A program made the position numbers and the translations under genes. DNA of 64,000 nt from Sphingobium sp. Its GTDB lineage: Bacteria; Pseudomonadota; Alphaproteobacteria; Sphingomonadales; Sphingomonadaceae. Positions 50,332 through 59,325 of this stretch are shown piece by piece. Location: positions 1-64,000 of the forward strand of contig JALCRK010000011.1 of NCBI GenBank assembly GCA_022652485.1, read 5' to 3'. The notes under the pieces were generated by a model. That model did not search any database. It worked only from the letters and a program-made list of their open reading frames with translations, and had not been told where the DNA came from. Every line of letters begins with the position of its first letter. Positions within the stretch are counted from its first letter, which is position 1.

Positions 50332-53087
50332 TCTTTTAACATCCTTGTTTCGTTTTCCTGATGCACCAAAGACGTTGCAAATCCAAGTCGTTCAGACACC
50401 GTAATGACTGCTTCATCGAGCGTGATGCGCCGGATCGGGACGCCCGGCGGAAAGGCGGAGAGCAGGCGGCTTGGCATCGCGGCGGAGAGGATGACGAACA
50501 GTCCCTTGTCGTCGGCGCGGCGGATGAGGCGGCCGAACGCCTGTGCGAGGCGCGCGCGGATGATGCGGTCGTCATAGCCGTTGCCCCCGCCTTCCTCGGC
50601 CTTGGCGGCGAGCTTGCGTGCGGCATGGAGCACGGTGGGCTTGGGCCAGGGCACGCCTTCCATCACCAGAAGCCGCAGCGAATGGCCGGGCACGTCGACC
50701 CCGTCGCGCAACGCATCGGTGCCGAGCAGCGAGGCGCGCAGATCGTCGCGGAAGATATCGACCAAGGTGCCGGTGTCGATCGGGTCGACATGCTGGGCGT
50801 AGAGCGGCAGGTTGGCGCGCGCCAGCCGGTCCGCGATGCGGGCATGAACGGCGCGCAGGCGTCGGATCGCGGTGAAAAGGCCCAGTGCGCCGCCGTGCGA
50901 AGCCTCGATCAGGCGGGCATAAGCGGCGGACAGCGCGGCGATGTCTCCGCGCTTCACATCGGTCACGATCAGCACCTCGGCCTGGGCGGCATAGTCGAAC
51001 GGGCTGGCGGCCTCGAAGCGGTGGACGGGGGCATCGATATGCGCCGCGCCGGTGCGCGCCTCGGCCCCGCGCCAGCCTGTGCCCGCTTCGCCTCCCCGAA
51101 GTGTGGCGGAGGTGAGGAGGGCGCCATGCGCGCCTTTCAGCACGGTCTCGGCGAAGGGGCGGGTCGGGTCGAGCCAGTGGCGGTGCAGGCCTATGTCATA
51201 TTCGCGGCCCTCGAAACGGTCGACCGCGAGCCAGTCGACGAAATCCGGGTCGCCGGGGCCGCCGACACGCGCGAGGAGCGCGATCCATCCCGAAAGGAGG
51301 TCCGTGCGCCATTGCAGCGAGCCGATTGCGCCCTCGATCCGGGCGCGGGCGGGGCCGTCCATCCAGTCCGGCGCATCGGTGAGGATCGCTTCGAGGCGCT
51401 TGCCGAGGTGATTGAGCGGCTTGAGCAGGCTGTCCAGCGCGGCGGCGGCGTTCATTGCCGCTTCGACGAGCGCGCCGTCCGGCTCGGCAAGTTCGGTTTC
51501 GAGGCCATAGCCTGCGTCGGCATCCGCCTTTCCGTCCTCGGCGCGGGCGAACACATGCGCGCGCACGGCGGCGAGCAGCGCCTCGACCGGGCCGAAGGGT
51601 TCGCCATGCACCACGCGCTTGAGCCACTCGTCGGCGGGGAGCAGCGAGGCGGCATCGCGCGCCTGGGATATGGCGGCGGCGCCTTCCGCATCATAGCTCG
51701 CGACATCGGCGAGGCGCGCGGAGAGCCCGCGCCTGCGCCCGCGCGAGCTGCCTTCCGGGCCGATCACCCAGCGGCGCAGCTCGATCGTCTCCTGGCCCGT
51801 AAGCGCGGTGGCGAAGGTCGAATCGGCGGCGTCGAAGATATGGTGCGCCTCATCGAGGATCAGGCGGGTAGGCGCGCCGCCTTCGTCTTTCCCACGCGCG
51901 GCGTTGATCATCACCAGCGCATGGTTGGCGATGACGATGTCCGCGCTTGCCGCGCCGCGCACGCTGCGCTCGATGAAGCATTTGCGGTAATGCGGGCAGC
52001 CGGCATAGACGCATTCTCCCCGCCGGTCGGTGAGCGCGGTCGAGCCGTTGCGCCGGAACAGGGTGGGGAGCCAGCCGGGCAGATCGCCGCCGACCATGTC
52101 GCCGTCTTTCGTGTAGGCCGCCCAGCGCGCGACGAGATGGGCGAGGATCGCCGCCCGCCCGGTGAACGCGCCCTGCAGCGCGTCCTCCAGATTGAGCAGG
52201 CAGAGATAATTCTCCCGCCCCTTGCGCACCACCACCTTGCCGCGCGCGCTTGTCGATACGCCGGGGATGCGCAGCGTTTCGGCATCGAGCTGGCGTTGCA
52301 GCGCCTTGGTATAGGTCGAGATCCACACCGCGCCGCCTGCCTCGCCTGCCCAGAGCGAGGCGGGCGCGAGATAGCCCAGAGTCTTGCCGATGCCGGTGCC
52401 GGCTTCGGCCAGCACGATATTGGGGCGGTCGCGCGCGGGGCGGGGCGCGAAGGCGGCGGCGGCGGCCTGCGCATAAGCGCGCTGGCCAGGGCGGGGTTCG
52501 GCGCCGGATCCGGTCAGGGTTTCGAGCTGGGTTTCGATGGCGTCGGGCGGCGGCGTATAGGGGCGGGGGGCGGGGCGGGGCGGCTGCTCATCCCATTCCG
52601 GCAGGCGGGTGAAGAGCCAGCGCTCCGTATCCTTCGGGCGTTCGAGCAGCGGGCCGATGATCGGCGCCCACGGCCAGCGGAGGCGCTGGAGCGACTGCGC
52701 CGACATCCATGCGCCTTCGCGCTCGGCCCAGCCGGGTTGGGTGATTTGGGTGGCAAGCGCCGCCGCCGCCGCGATCAGCATCGCGGGCGTGTCCTGCTCA
52801 TGCGCGGGCGGTTCGAGCCCCAGCGCCTGCGCCAGCCCTTTCAGCGTCGGCACCAGAAAGCGCGCCGGGTGGACGAACGCCCACAGCTCCAGCAGATCAA
52901 GGCCCGAGAGCGCATCATAGCCGAGGCGTTGGCCGGTCAGCGGCGCGTTCAGCAGCACCATCGGCGTTTCCGCCGCGAAGGACACGGCCTCTCCGCGCGA
53001 CACCGCGCGCACATCGCCATCGGGCGTGCCGATCCACAGCCCGGCATGGCTGGCGTGAAGCGCGGGGAGGGGAGGAAGCAGGGCCAC
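50328..53087 (-). CDS. dinG: DinG-like ATP-dependent DNA helicase with iron-sulfur cluster
   Basis: Superfamily 2 helicase of 919 residues, XPD/DinG type. It has Walker A AEAGTGIGKTLGYL, Walker B LILDEAHHIFD, and four cysteines placed to hold a 4Fe-4S cluster (YLCLLN, then CVYAGCPHYRKC). The C-terminal half has AFGRLIRRADDKG, the motif VI equivalent. The N-terminal 200 residues differ from E. coli DinG and look like the alphaproteobacterial form. It is coupled to sixA. A very long antisense frame overlaps the gene and is a GC artefact. Confidence 0.93.
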   Translation of the reverse strand: MALLPPLPALHASHAGLWIGTPDGDVRAVSRGEAVSFAAETPMVLLNAPLTGQRLGYDALSGLDLLELWAFVHPARFLVPTLKGLAQALGLEPPAHEQDTPAMLIAAAAALATQITQPGWAEREGAWMSAQSLQRLRWPWAPIIGPLLERPKDTERWLFTRLPEWDEQPPRPAPRPYTPPPDAIETQLETLTGSGAEPRPGQRAYAQAAAAAFAPRPARDRPNIVLAEAGTGIGKTLGYLAPASLWAGEAGGAVWISTYTKALQRQLDAETLRIPGVSTSARGKVVVRKGRENYLCLLNLEDALQGAFTGRAAILAHLVARWAAYTKDGDMVGGDLPGWLPTLFRRNGSTALTDRRGECVYAGCPHYRKCFIERSVRGAASADIVIANHALVMINAARGKDEGGAPTRLILDEAHHIFDAADSTFATALTGQETIELRRWVIGPEGSSRGRRRGLSARLADVASYDAEGAAAISQARDAASLLPADEWLKRVVHGEPFGPVEALLAAVRAHVFARAEDGKADADAGYGLETELAEPDGALVEAAMNAAAALDSLLKPLNHLGKRLEAILTDAPDWMDGPARARIEGAIGSLQWRTDLLSGWIALLARVGGPGDPDFVDWLAVDRFEGREYDIGLHRHWLDPTRPFAETVLKGAHGALLTSATLRGGEAGTGWRGAEARTGAAHIDAPVHRFEAASPFDYAAQAEVLIVTDVKRGDIAALSAAYARLIEASHGGALGLFTAIRRLRAVHARIADRLARANLPLYAQHVDPIDTGTLVDIFRDDLRASLLGTDALRDGVDVPGHSLRLLVMEGVPWPKPTVLHAARKLAAKAEEGGGNGYDDRIIRARLAQAFGRLIRRADDKGLFVILSAAMPSRLLSAFPPGVPIRRITLDEAVITVSERLGFATSLVHQENETRMLKE

Positions 53088-53144
53088 GGTGCATCCGACA
53101 TAGCGGATGGCCCGGTGGCTTCAATGGCTATGAAATTATTTCTA

Positions 53145-53221
53145 CGTCATCCCGGACTTGATCCGGGATCCCGCTATTACTGATGCTGCTCTATGGATCC
53201 CGGATCAAGTCCGGGATGACG
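53145..53221. repeat. Palindromic element, CCCGGA/TCCGGG family
   Basis: Begins CGTCATCCCGGACTTGATCC and ends GATCAAGTCCGGGATGACG. It lies between dinG and the PilZ gene, both transcribed leftward, and fills most of the 53088-53235 spacer. Confidence 0.85.
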
Positions 53222-53235
53222 TTCAGGGGAGGGGC

Positions 53236-53649
53236 TTAGAGCCCCCGCCTGCCAAATCCGCCAGCTGGGCGGCGCATCGCGACGAGAGGGACGCGCGGCA
53301 GGGCTTCGGGCATCGGCGCGGTGGCCGGGCTATTCTTCTGGCGCATCTCATGATCGAGCACCGCCTGTTGCAGCCGGGTGTAGAGCGGGCCATCATCGAG
53401 CACGAACGGGAAGCGCGCGCCGAAGCGGTCGTTCTCCGCCCAGGCGACGATGCCGTACAGGATCTGGCCCGCATATTCGATCTGGAACTGCGCGCCCTTG
53501 GGCAGCGAAAGCCCCTCGATCAGCGCGCCGTGCTCGGTAAGGTTGCGGATGGTGGCGTCGGCGGACACGAGCACGCTGTCGATCCGCACCGGAATCTCGA
53601 CCGGAATGCGCATCTCGCGCTTGTAGGGGCTGGGATCGGGCGTATCCAT
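53236..53649 (-). CDS. PilZ-domain protein, predicted c-di-GMP receptor
   Basis: Stand-alone PilZ protein of 137 residues. The N-terminal arginines (YKREMRIPVEIPVRID) and the TIRNLTEHGALIEG block correspond to the RxxxR and D/NxSxxG motifs, with threonine in the position often held by serine, so c-di-GMP binding is likely but not certain. The C-terminus is a proline/arginine-rich tail. It is divergent from lysK across 106 bp. Confidence 0.85.
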   Translation of the reverse strand: MDTPDPSPYKREMRIPVEIPVRIDSVLVSADATIRNLTEHGALIEGLSLPKGAQFQIEYAGQILYGIVAWAENDRFGARFPFVLDDGPLYTRLQQAVLDHEMRQKNSPATAPMPEALPRVPLVAMRRPAGGFGRRGL

Positions 53650-53755
53650 TGCGGCAAATGATAACCCGGGATGCTTAATCTGCGGTAAACCGTGAATAAG
53701 GGAGAGCCGAAGAAAGCACTACATTTCCGGTACTCTCCCCGCTAAGGGGGCAGGC

Positions 53756-55357
53756 ATGACAGACAACACGCATTCCCTGCGCGAAGCCGCGCTCGTCTCC
53801 AAGGCCTGGCCGCATGAAGAAGCGCGCAAGGTGCTGAAACGCCTTGGCGGTAACGCGCCCGCCAAGGGCTATGCCCTGTTCGAGACCGGCTATGGTCCCT
53901 CGGGCCTGCCGCATATCGGCACGTTCAACGAGGTGCTGCGCACGACGATGGTGCGCCGCGCGTTCGAGGAAATTTGCGATATCCCGACGCAGCTGATTGC
54001 TTTCTCGGACGATATGGACGGCCTGCGCAAGGTGCCGGACAATGTGCCCAATCAGGAAATGCTGCGCGAGCATCTCGGCAAGCCGCTCACCGCGATTCCC
54101 GATCCGTTCGGCAAGTTCGACAGCTTCGCCGCGCATAACAACGCGATGCTGCGCGAATTTCTCGACCGCTTCGGTTTTGAGTATGATTTCCGTAGCTCGA
54201 CCGAGCAGTACAAGAGCGGCGCGTTCGACGAGCAGCTGCGCAGCGTGCTGCGGCGCTATTCCGCGATCATGGATATCATGCTCCCCACCTTGCGGGCCGA
54301 GCGCGCGGCGACCTACTCGCCGGTGCTGCCAGTAAGCCCCAAATCCGGCATCGTGTTGCAGGTGCCGCTGGAGGTGGTGGATGCGGAAGCGGGCATCGTG
54401 CGCTTCGAGGATGAGGGCGAAACGATCGAGCATAATATCCTCTCCGGCGGCGCGAAGCTGCAGTGGAAGGTCGATTGGGCGATGCGCTGGGTCGCGCTCG
54501 ATGTCGACTATGAGATGTACGGCAAGGATCTGACCGACAGCGGTGTGCAATCCGGCAAGATCGCGCAGGTGCTCGGCGGGCGGAAGCCCGAAGGCCTGAT
54601 CTACGAGATGTTCCTCGATGAGAAGGGCGAAAAGATCAGCAAATCCAAGGGCAACGGCCTCAGCCTGGAGGAATGGCTGACCTATGGCAGCGAGGAAAGC
54701 CTCGCCTTCTATGCCTATCGCGAGCCGAAGAGTGCGAAGCAGCTGCATATCGGCGTGATCCCGCGCGCGGTGGATGAATATGAGCAGTTCCGTGGCAATT
54801 ACGCCAGCCAGCCGCTCGACAAGCAGCTCGGCAACCCGGTGCACCATATTCATGCGGCGCGGGGGGAGGCTGTGCCTACCCAGGCGCTGCCCGTGAGCTA
54901 TGGGCTGCTGCTCAATCTCGTCGGCGTGATGGGGGCGGAGGCGACGGCGGAGCGCGTGTGGGCCTATCTCTCCAACTATGTAGAGGGGGCGTCAGAGGAA
55001 AGCTATCCGCAGCTCGCCGGGCTGGTGGGGAATGCGCTCGCGTACAACCGCGATTTCATCGCCCCGACGTTGAAGCGCCGCAAGCCCGAGGAGAATGAGG
55101 CACGCGCGCTCGCCGAACTCGACGCGCAGCTTGGCGCGCTCTCCGAGGATGCTTCCGCCGAGGACATCCAGAACATCGTCTATGCGATCGGCAAGGATCC
55201 GCATTACGGGTTCGAGCAGCTGCGCGACTGGTTCAAGGCGCTGTATCAGACCTTGCTGGGGGCAGACCAAGGCCCGCGCATGGGCAGCTTCATCGCGCTC
55301 TACGGGATCGAGAACAGCCGGCGGCTGATTGCGGAGGCTCTGAGTGATTTCGAGTGA
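53756..55357 (+). CDS. lysK: Lysyl-tRNA synthetase, class I
   Basis: Charges tRNA-Lys. The 533-residue enzyme is the class I form found in archaea and alphaproteobacteria, unlike the class II LysRS of E. coli. It has PSGLPHIGTFNEVL with the HIGH variant and KISKSKGNGLSLEEW with the KMSKS loop. AAGGGGG precedes the ATG. No class II lysS is in the window. The helical C-terminal anticodon domain is complete. Confidence 0.96.
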   Translation: MTDNTHSLREAALVSKAWPHEEARKVLKRLGGNAPAKGYALFETGYGPSGLPHIGTFNEVLRTTMVRRAFEEICDIPTQLIAFSDDMDGLRKVPDNVPNQEMLREHLGKPLTAIPDPFGKFDSFAAHNNAMLREFLDRFGFEYDFRSSTEQYKSGAFDEQLRSVLRRYSAIMDIMLPTLRAERAATYSPVLPVSPKSGIVLQVPLEVVDAEAGIVRFEDEGETIEHNILSGGAKLQWKVDWAMRWVALDVDYEMYGKDLTDSGVQSGKIAQVLGGRKPEGLIYEMFLDEKGEKISKSKGNGLSLEEWLTYGSEESLAFYAYREPKSAKQLHIGVIPRAVDEYEQFRGNYASQPLDKQLGNPVHHIHAARGEAVPTQALPVSYGLLLNLVGVMGAEATAERVWAYLSNYVEGASEESYPQLAGLVGNALAYNRDFIAPTLKRRKPEENEARALAELDAQLGALSEDASAEDIQNIVYAIGKDPHYGFEQLRDWFKALYQTLLGADQGPRMGSFIALYGIENSRRLIAEALSDFE

Positions 55358-55406
55358 AATGACAATTTCACGGCTCGGAAATCACGACAGATATAATGCG
55401 TAAGGA

Positions 55407-55436
55407 AAGGGCGCTCGCAGGATACGAGCGCCCCTT
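55407..55436 (+). terminator. Probable terminator after lysK
   Basis: GGGCGCTCG and CGAGCGCCC form a 9-bp stem with a 7-nt loop, flanked by AA and TT. The following sequence, GATCTTCTTCC, is only partly T-rich, so termination may be incomplete. Confidence 0.6.
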
Positions 55437-55448
55437 GATCTTCTTCCC

Positions 55449-55521
55449 CGTCATCCCCGCGAAAGCGGGGATCCAGTTTCGACAGTGAGAGTGCTGGATT
55501 CCCGCTTTCGCGGGAATGACG
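55449..55521. repeat. Palindromic repeat, CCCGC/GCGGG family, intergenic copy
   Basis: Begins CGTCATCCCCGCGAAAGCGG and ends GCTTTCGCGGGAATGACG. This is the family that is inserted twice in ileS (27724-27793 and 29674-29743). It lies between convergent lysK and the RcnB-like gene. Confidence 0.9.
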
Positions 55522-55533
55522 TATGATCAGGCG

Positions 55534-56085
55534 TCACCAGAAGAAGTTGTAATACACCTCTATGATGCGGCCGGTGCGGATGTCGACCAGCAGCACGTCG
55601 TCATAATTCCTCACCCACTGGAGGTAGGAAGGGGTGCGATAGAGACGATAGCGCCACGGATCGTTGATGTAATAGCGCCGGTCGTAATAGACGCGCTCGA
55701 TGCGGTCGCCCCGGTTCCAGTGGCGATAGCGCCAGTCCGCGCGCCAGTTGCCCCGGTTATACATGCGGGGATTGTCGCTGCGATAATCGCGCAGCTCGCG
55801 GGAATAGCGATTCTGGGCCTGCCAGACATCGCGGCGTTCATCCCGGATGTCGCCACGGTCGCCACGGCGATAGGCATCGCGCAGCTCCCCGCGCTCTTCC
55901 CTCAGGTCGCGGCGCGCGTCCTGCACGTCGTTCCGGTCGTCACGTCGTTCGTCCCTGCGGTCATCGCGCCTGTCGTCGCGGCGCTCTTGCCGGGATTGCC
56001 AGTCCTGCGCCGAGGCGGCGGCGGGCAGGCTGATGCCGCCGAGCGCCGTTGCGGCCATCGCGGCGGAGAGGATCAGTTTACGCAT
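55534..56085 (-). CDS. RcnB-family periplasmic protein with Arg/Asp repeats
   Basis: Secreted protein of 183 residues with a signal peptide ending AASAQD. The middle is a highly charged stretch of RDD and RRDD repeats (RRDDRRDERRDDRNDVQDAR), and the C-terminus YLQWVRNYDDVLLVDIRTGR is the RcnB domain seen in periplasmic nickel/cobalt efflux helpers. No rcnA is nearby, so the metal link is family-based. It may instead be an envelope stress protein. Its stop lies 13 bp from a palindromic repeat. Confidence 0.75.
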   Translation of the reverse strand: MRKLILSAAMAATALGGISLPAAASAQDWQSRQERRDDRRDDRRDERRDDRNDVQDARRDLREERGELRDAYRRGDRGDIRDERRDVWQAQNRYSRELRDYRSDNPRMYNRGNWRADWRYRHWNRGDRIERVYYDRRYYINDPWRYRLYRTPSYLQWVRNYDDVLLVDIRTGRIIEVYYNFFW

Positions 56086-56260
56086 TGTCTGTCTCCATAC
56101 TGCATTTCGTTCGGCTTCTACGTTCTGCCGATAATGCGCTTATCGCTGATTCGTTCTGAACCGGGCGGGAATGGCGGGTTCAGCCAATAGAAAGGAGCTT
56201 CTTCTCTCGCGATCGCCTTTTCGGCTGATCTCGGGTTGGGCGCCAGCCCTGGCGCGGTAC

Positions 56261-56294
56261 ATCCGAAACGCAGCGAAACGGGCGCGCTTCGGAT
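56261..56294. repeat. Inverted repeat, ATCCGAAAC family, copy 2
   Basis: ATCCGAAACGCAGCGAAACG with GCGCGCTTCGGAT as the opposite arm; imperfect pairing. It lies just past the prolyl-hydroxylase gene on the minus strand. The rest of the 56086-56302 spacer shows no gene. Confidence 0.5.
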
Positions 56295-56302
56295 CAAACG
56301 GC

Positions 56303-57004
56303 TTAAACCCACCGCCGCTCGCGGAACCACTGGGTGAGCACATATTTGCACCCCGCGCGCACCGGGGTGGCGCAATGGGCGCTGTCCGTGTTGGGGGCGC
56401 CATCGCGCGCCATGTTGTTCCAGACCAGCAGCGCGCCTTCCCTCGGCGCTACCGAGAGGCCCATCGTCACGAACTGCGTCTCGCCGCCCGCCTCGACATC
56501 GTTGCAATAAAGCATCGCCGTCCAGGTGCGCTGGCCGCCCATCTCGCGCATCTGGGGCCAATAGGTGTCGTTCTGGGGGAAATAGTCCCAGTGCGGCTTA
56601 TATTCCTGGCCTGCGGTGTAGCGCTGGCCCTGCAAGGTCTCGGTATAATCGGGGTGGACGCCCATCGCCGCGCAGATGCGCTGCGTGATCCTTTCCACCA
56701 TCGGATCGCTCCGCTCCATATGGCAGCTGTGGCTGGTGCGATATTCCGGCCCCTGCGTGCCGGAGAACAGGATCGAGGGCTGAGCGCCTGCGTCGATCAT
56801 CGCACGCAGCGCCGCGCACTCTTCCGCCGAGACGAAATCGGGGCGGAGAAACAGATCGAGCCGCGCATCGCCCAGCCGCTCGATCATCGGATTGCGCGAG
56901 AGCTTGGCGGAAACGTCCTTGCCGATCCTGGCGCGCGCCGCCGAGGGCTGATCGGCGTCATCGGGGAGCAGGGCGGCGGGGGCGGGCGGGCGCTTGCGGA
57001 ACAT
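56303..57004 (-). CDS. Prolyl 4-hydroxylase-like 2OG-Fe(II) oxygenase
   Basis: Predicted Fe(II)/2-oxoglutarate-dependent oxygenase of 233 residues in the P4H family. The metal ligands are visible as His138 and Asp140 (YKPHWDYF) and His210 (DSAHCATPV), and Lys220 would bind 2-oxoglutarate (GCKYVLTQWFRER). Bacterial P4H relatives hydroxylate peptidyl proline or free amino acids; the target is unknown. It is cytoplasmic by sequence. A LysR gene lies 30 bp upstream on the same strand. Confidence 0.85.
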   Translation of the reverse strand: MFRKRPPAPAALLPDDADQPSAARARIGKDVSAKLSRNPMIERLGDARLDLFLRPDFVSAEECAALRAMIDAGAQPSILFSGTQGPEYRTSHSCHMERSDPMVERITQRICAAMGVHPDYTETLQGQRYTAGQEYKPHWDYFPQNDTYWPQMREMGGQRTWTAMLYCNDVEAGGETQFVTMGLSVAPREGALLVWNNMARDGAPNTDSAHCATPVRAGCKYVLTQWFRERRWV

Positions 57005-57034
57005 GGCCTAGCGATTAGCGCGGGCTGCGGGCGC

Positions 57035-57922
57035 TTACAATCCGGAGAGGGCGCGGATCGTGCGCGCGGCGTTCTGCGCGGCGGAGAGCAGCGCCTCCTC
57101 GCTTTCTTTCGCCAGGCTGCGCGAGGCGGGAAGCAGGAAGGCGACCGTGCGTTGAAAATCGAAGTCCTGCATATCGAGCTGGGCCACGCCTTCGCGGTGG
57201 AAGGTGGCGGGGGCGACCGTCGCGCCGATGCCCGCCGCAACCATCGTGATCGCGCGCTGATCGTTATGCGACTTGAACGAGAAGGGCGGGCGCACGCCGC
57301 GCTCGGTGAAAAACTGGCTGGTGCGGCCCAGCAGCTCGCACGAGCGCCGCGCGATCATCGGCTGGTTGGCGAGATCGACCGCGTTGACGAGCGGTTGCCC
57401 GGCCAGCTCGTGGTTCGCCGGAAGCAGCAGCCGGTAAGGTTCGGTATAGAGCGGTGTGGCGCGCTGCCGGTCTGCGATTCCCGGCTCGACAAGGCTGATC
57501 GCGGCATCGAGCTTGCCGGAGAGCAGGCCGCGCTCCAGATCGGCGGCGCGGCCTTCCTGCACCTCGATCAGGTGCGCCCGTTGCAGTTCCGCGACCAGCC
57601 GCTGCACCACATGGTCGGCAAGCGAGGGGATGATGCCGATCCGCGCGAACGGCCGGAGCGCGGGCGTGCGCGCTGTCTCCTGCTCGGCGAGGCGGAAATC
57701 GCGATCGATGTTGCGGGCGAGCGGGAGCAGGCGGCTGCCAGCGGCGGTGAGGCGGATGGCGCGTTTCTCGCGGATGAACAGACGCGCGCCGATCTGGCGC
57801 TCCAGCTCGTTGATCGCGGCGGAGAGGGTGGGCTGGGTGAGGCCGATGGCGGCGGCGGCGCGGGAGAAGTTGCCTGCATCCACGACGGCAAGAAACTGGC
57901 GGATCTGCTGCCTGCTAATCAT
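57035..57922 (-). CDS. LysR-family regulator divergent from liuA
   Basis: Transcriptional regulator of 295 residues. The N-terminal winged HTH is clear (FLAVVDAGNFSRAAAAIGLT, with QPTLSAAINELERQIG), followed by a substrate-binding domain. A single cysteine in ARRSCELLG sits where OxyR has its redox-active Cys199, but the second OxyR cysteine is absent. Its ATG lies inside a perfect inverted repeat (57919-57937), so autorepression is likely. By position it would regulate liuA-liuB. Leucine-catabolism clusters elsewhere often use a MerR-type LiuR instead. Confidence 0.9.
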   Translation of the reverse strand: MISRQQIRQFLAVVDAGNFSRAAAAIGLTQPTLSAAINELERQIGARLFIREKRAIRLTAAGSRLLPLARNIDRDFRLAEQETARTPALRPFARIGIIPSLADHVVQRLVAELQRAHLIEVQEGRAADLERGLLSGKLDAAISLVEPGIADRQRATPLYTEPYRLLLPANHELAGQPLVNAVDLANQPMIARRSCELLGRTSQFFTERGVRPPFSFKSHNDQRAITMVAAGIGATVAPATFHREGVAQLDMQDFDFQRTVAFLLPASRSLAKESEEALLSAAQNAARTIRALSGL

Positions 57923-57937
57923 AGAGTGGCTCTATGA
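57919..57937. promoter_or_regulatory. Perfect LysR-type operator, TCATAGAG-TGG-CTCTATGA
   Basis: Two 8-bp arms around a 3-bp centre contain ATAG-N7-CTAT and the T-N11-A pattern. It overlaps the LysR start codon and lies 83 bp before liuA, in the 97-bp divergent spacer. Confidence 0.7.
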
Positions 57938-58019
57938 TAAAAGGGATGAAAAATCAATTTCACACGCGCTCCTTCCTATGGCTTACTGCCGCAAGCCCAT
58001 ATATTGAGAGGATGCATCG

Positions 58020-59183
58020 ATGAGCGCCTTCCCCGAACTTGACCTTGGCCTGTCTGAAAATGCGCGGATGATCCGGGATAGCGCCGGGCGCTTCGCCGAT
58101 GACAAGATTGCGCCGCTTAGCCAGCGGGTGGACGCGGAGGACTGGTTCCCGAGGCATGAGTTGTGGCCCGCGATGGGCGAGCTCGGCCTCCACGGCATCA
58201 CGGTGGAGGAAGAGTGGGGCGGGCTGGGCCTCGGCTATCTCGAACATGTGGTGGCGCAGGAGGAAGTGGCGCGGGCGTCCGCTTCCATTGGCCTGTCCTA
58301 TGGCACGCACTCGAACCTCTGCATCAACCAGATCCGCCGCTGGGCTTCATCCGAGCAGAAGGCGAAATATCTCCCCAGGCTCATCTCCGGCGAGCATGTC
58401 GGCAGCCTTGCGATGTCCGAAGCGGGCGCGGGGTCGGACGTGGTGTCGATGAAGCTCAAGGCCGAGAAAAAGGGCGACCGTTATGTCCTCAACGGCACCA
58501 AGTTCTGGATCACCAACGCGCCCTATGCCGATGTGCTGGTGGTCTATGCCAAGACGGAGCCGGACGCGGGATCGAAGGGCATCACCGCTTTCCTGATCGA
58601 AAAGGGCTTCAAGGGCTTTTCCATCGGCCAGCATATCGAAAAGATGGGTATGCGCGGCTCGCCGACGGCGGAGCTGGTGTTCGACGATTGCGAGGTGCCC
58701 GAAGAGAACATCATGGGGCCATTGAATGGCGGCGTGAAGGTGCTGATGTCCGGCCTCGATTATGAGCGCACGGTGCTCTCCGGCATCCAGCTCGGGATTA
58801 TGCAGGCGTGCCTTGATGTGGTGATTCCCTATGTGCGCGAGCGCAAGCAGTTCGGCAAACCCGTCGGCACGTTTCAGCTGATGCAGGCGAAGGTGGCGGA
58901 TATGGTAGTCGCGCTCAATAGCGCGCGCGCCTATGTCTATGCGGTGGCGCGGGCGTGCGACGCGGGCAAGACCACGCGCTATGACGCTGCCGGCGCGATC
59001 CTTTACGCCAGCGAGGCGGCGGTGCGGGTCGCGAACGAGGCGGTGCAGGCGCTGGGCGGCGCGGGCTATACCAAGGACTGGCCAGTCGAGCGCTACATGC
59101 GCGATGCCAAGCTGCTCGACATCGGCGCGGGAACCAATGAAATCCGCCGCATGTTGATCGGCCGGGAGCTGATCGGCGCATGA
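58020..59183 (+). CDS. liuA: Isovaleryl-CoA dehydrogenase
   Basis: FAD acyl-CoA dehydrogenase that oxidises isovaleryl-CoA to 3-methylcrotonyl-CoA in leucine breakdown. The 387-residue protein has the acyl-CoA dehydrogenase blocks LAMSEAGAGSDVVSM and FWITNAPYADVLVVYAKT, and the GLDYERTVLSG block with Glu249, the position of the catalytic base in isovaleryl-CoA dehydrogenase rather than the common C-terminal one. The C-terminus has ALGGAGYTKDWPVERYMRDA. GAGAGG precedes the ATG. It heads the liu set. Confidence 0.95.
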   Translation: MSAFPELDLGLSENARMIRDSAGRFADDKIAPLSQRVDAEDWFPRHELWPAMGELGLHGITVEEEWGGLGLGYLEHVVAQEEVARASASIGLSYGTHSNLCINQIRRWASSEQKAKYLPRLISGEHVGSLAMSEAGAGSDVVSMKLKAEKKGDRYVLNGTKFWITNAPYADVLVVYAKTEPDAGSKGITAFLIEKGFKGFSIGQHIEKMGMRGSPTAELVFDDCEVPEENIMGPLNGGVKVLMSGLDYERTVLSGIQLGIMQACLDVVIPYVRERKQFGKPVGTFQLMQAKVADMVVALNSARAYVYAVARACDAGKTTRYDAAGAILYASEAAVRVANEAVQALGGAGYTKDWPVERYMRDAKLLDIGAGTNEIRRMLIGRELIGA

Positions 59184-59200
59184 ATGATATTTTCTGTTCT

Positions 59201-59315
59201 CGTCACCGTGAACTTGTTTCAGCGCAGTCGAGGCGCGTGTCTCGCCTGCGCACCCCGCCTTCGGCTCCGGCCGGTGGTGGGGAAGGATGGATGCTGAAAC
59301 ACGTTCAGCATGACA
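59201..59315. repeat. Imperfect palindromic element, GTGAACTTGTTTCAG family
   Basis: CGTCACCGTGAACTTGTTTC and GCTGAAACACGTTCAGCATG pair imperfectly, with CCGCCTTCGGCTCCGGCCGG in between. It separates liuA from the small membrane gene and is related to the CGTCAT-type elements in ends only. Confidence 0.6.
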
Positions 59316-59325
59316 AGGGTGAAGC

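Noticed and set aside
50361..53183. A 940-codon open frame antisense to dinG
   Set aside because: High-GC coding DNA often leaves an open antisense frame. Composition is rich in Arg, Gly and Ala with no domain, while the opposite strand encodes a complete helicase with all its motifs.
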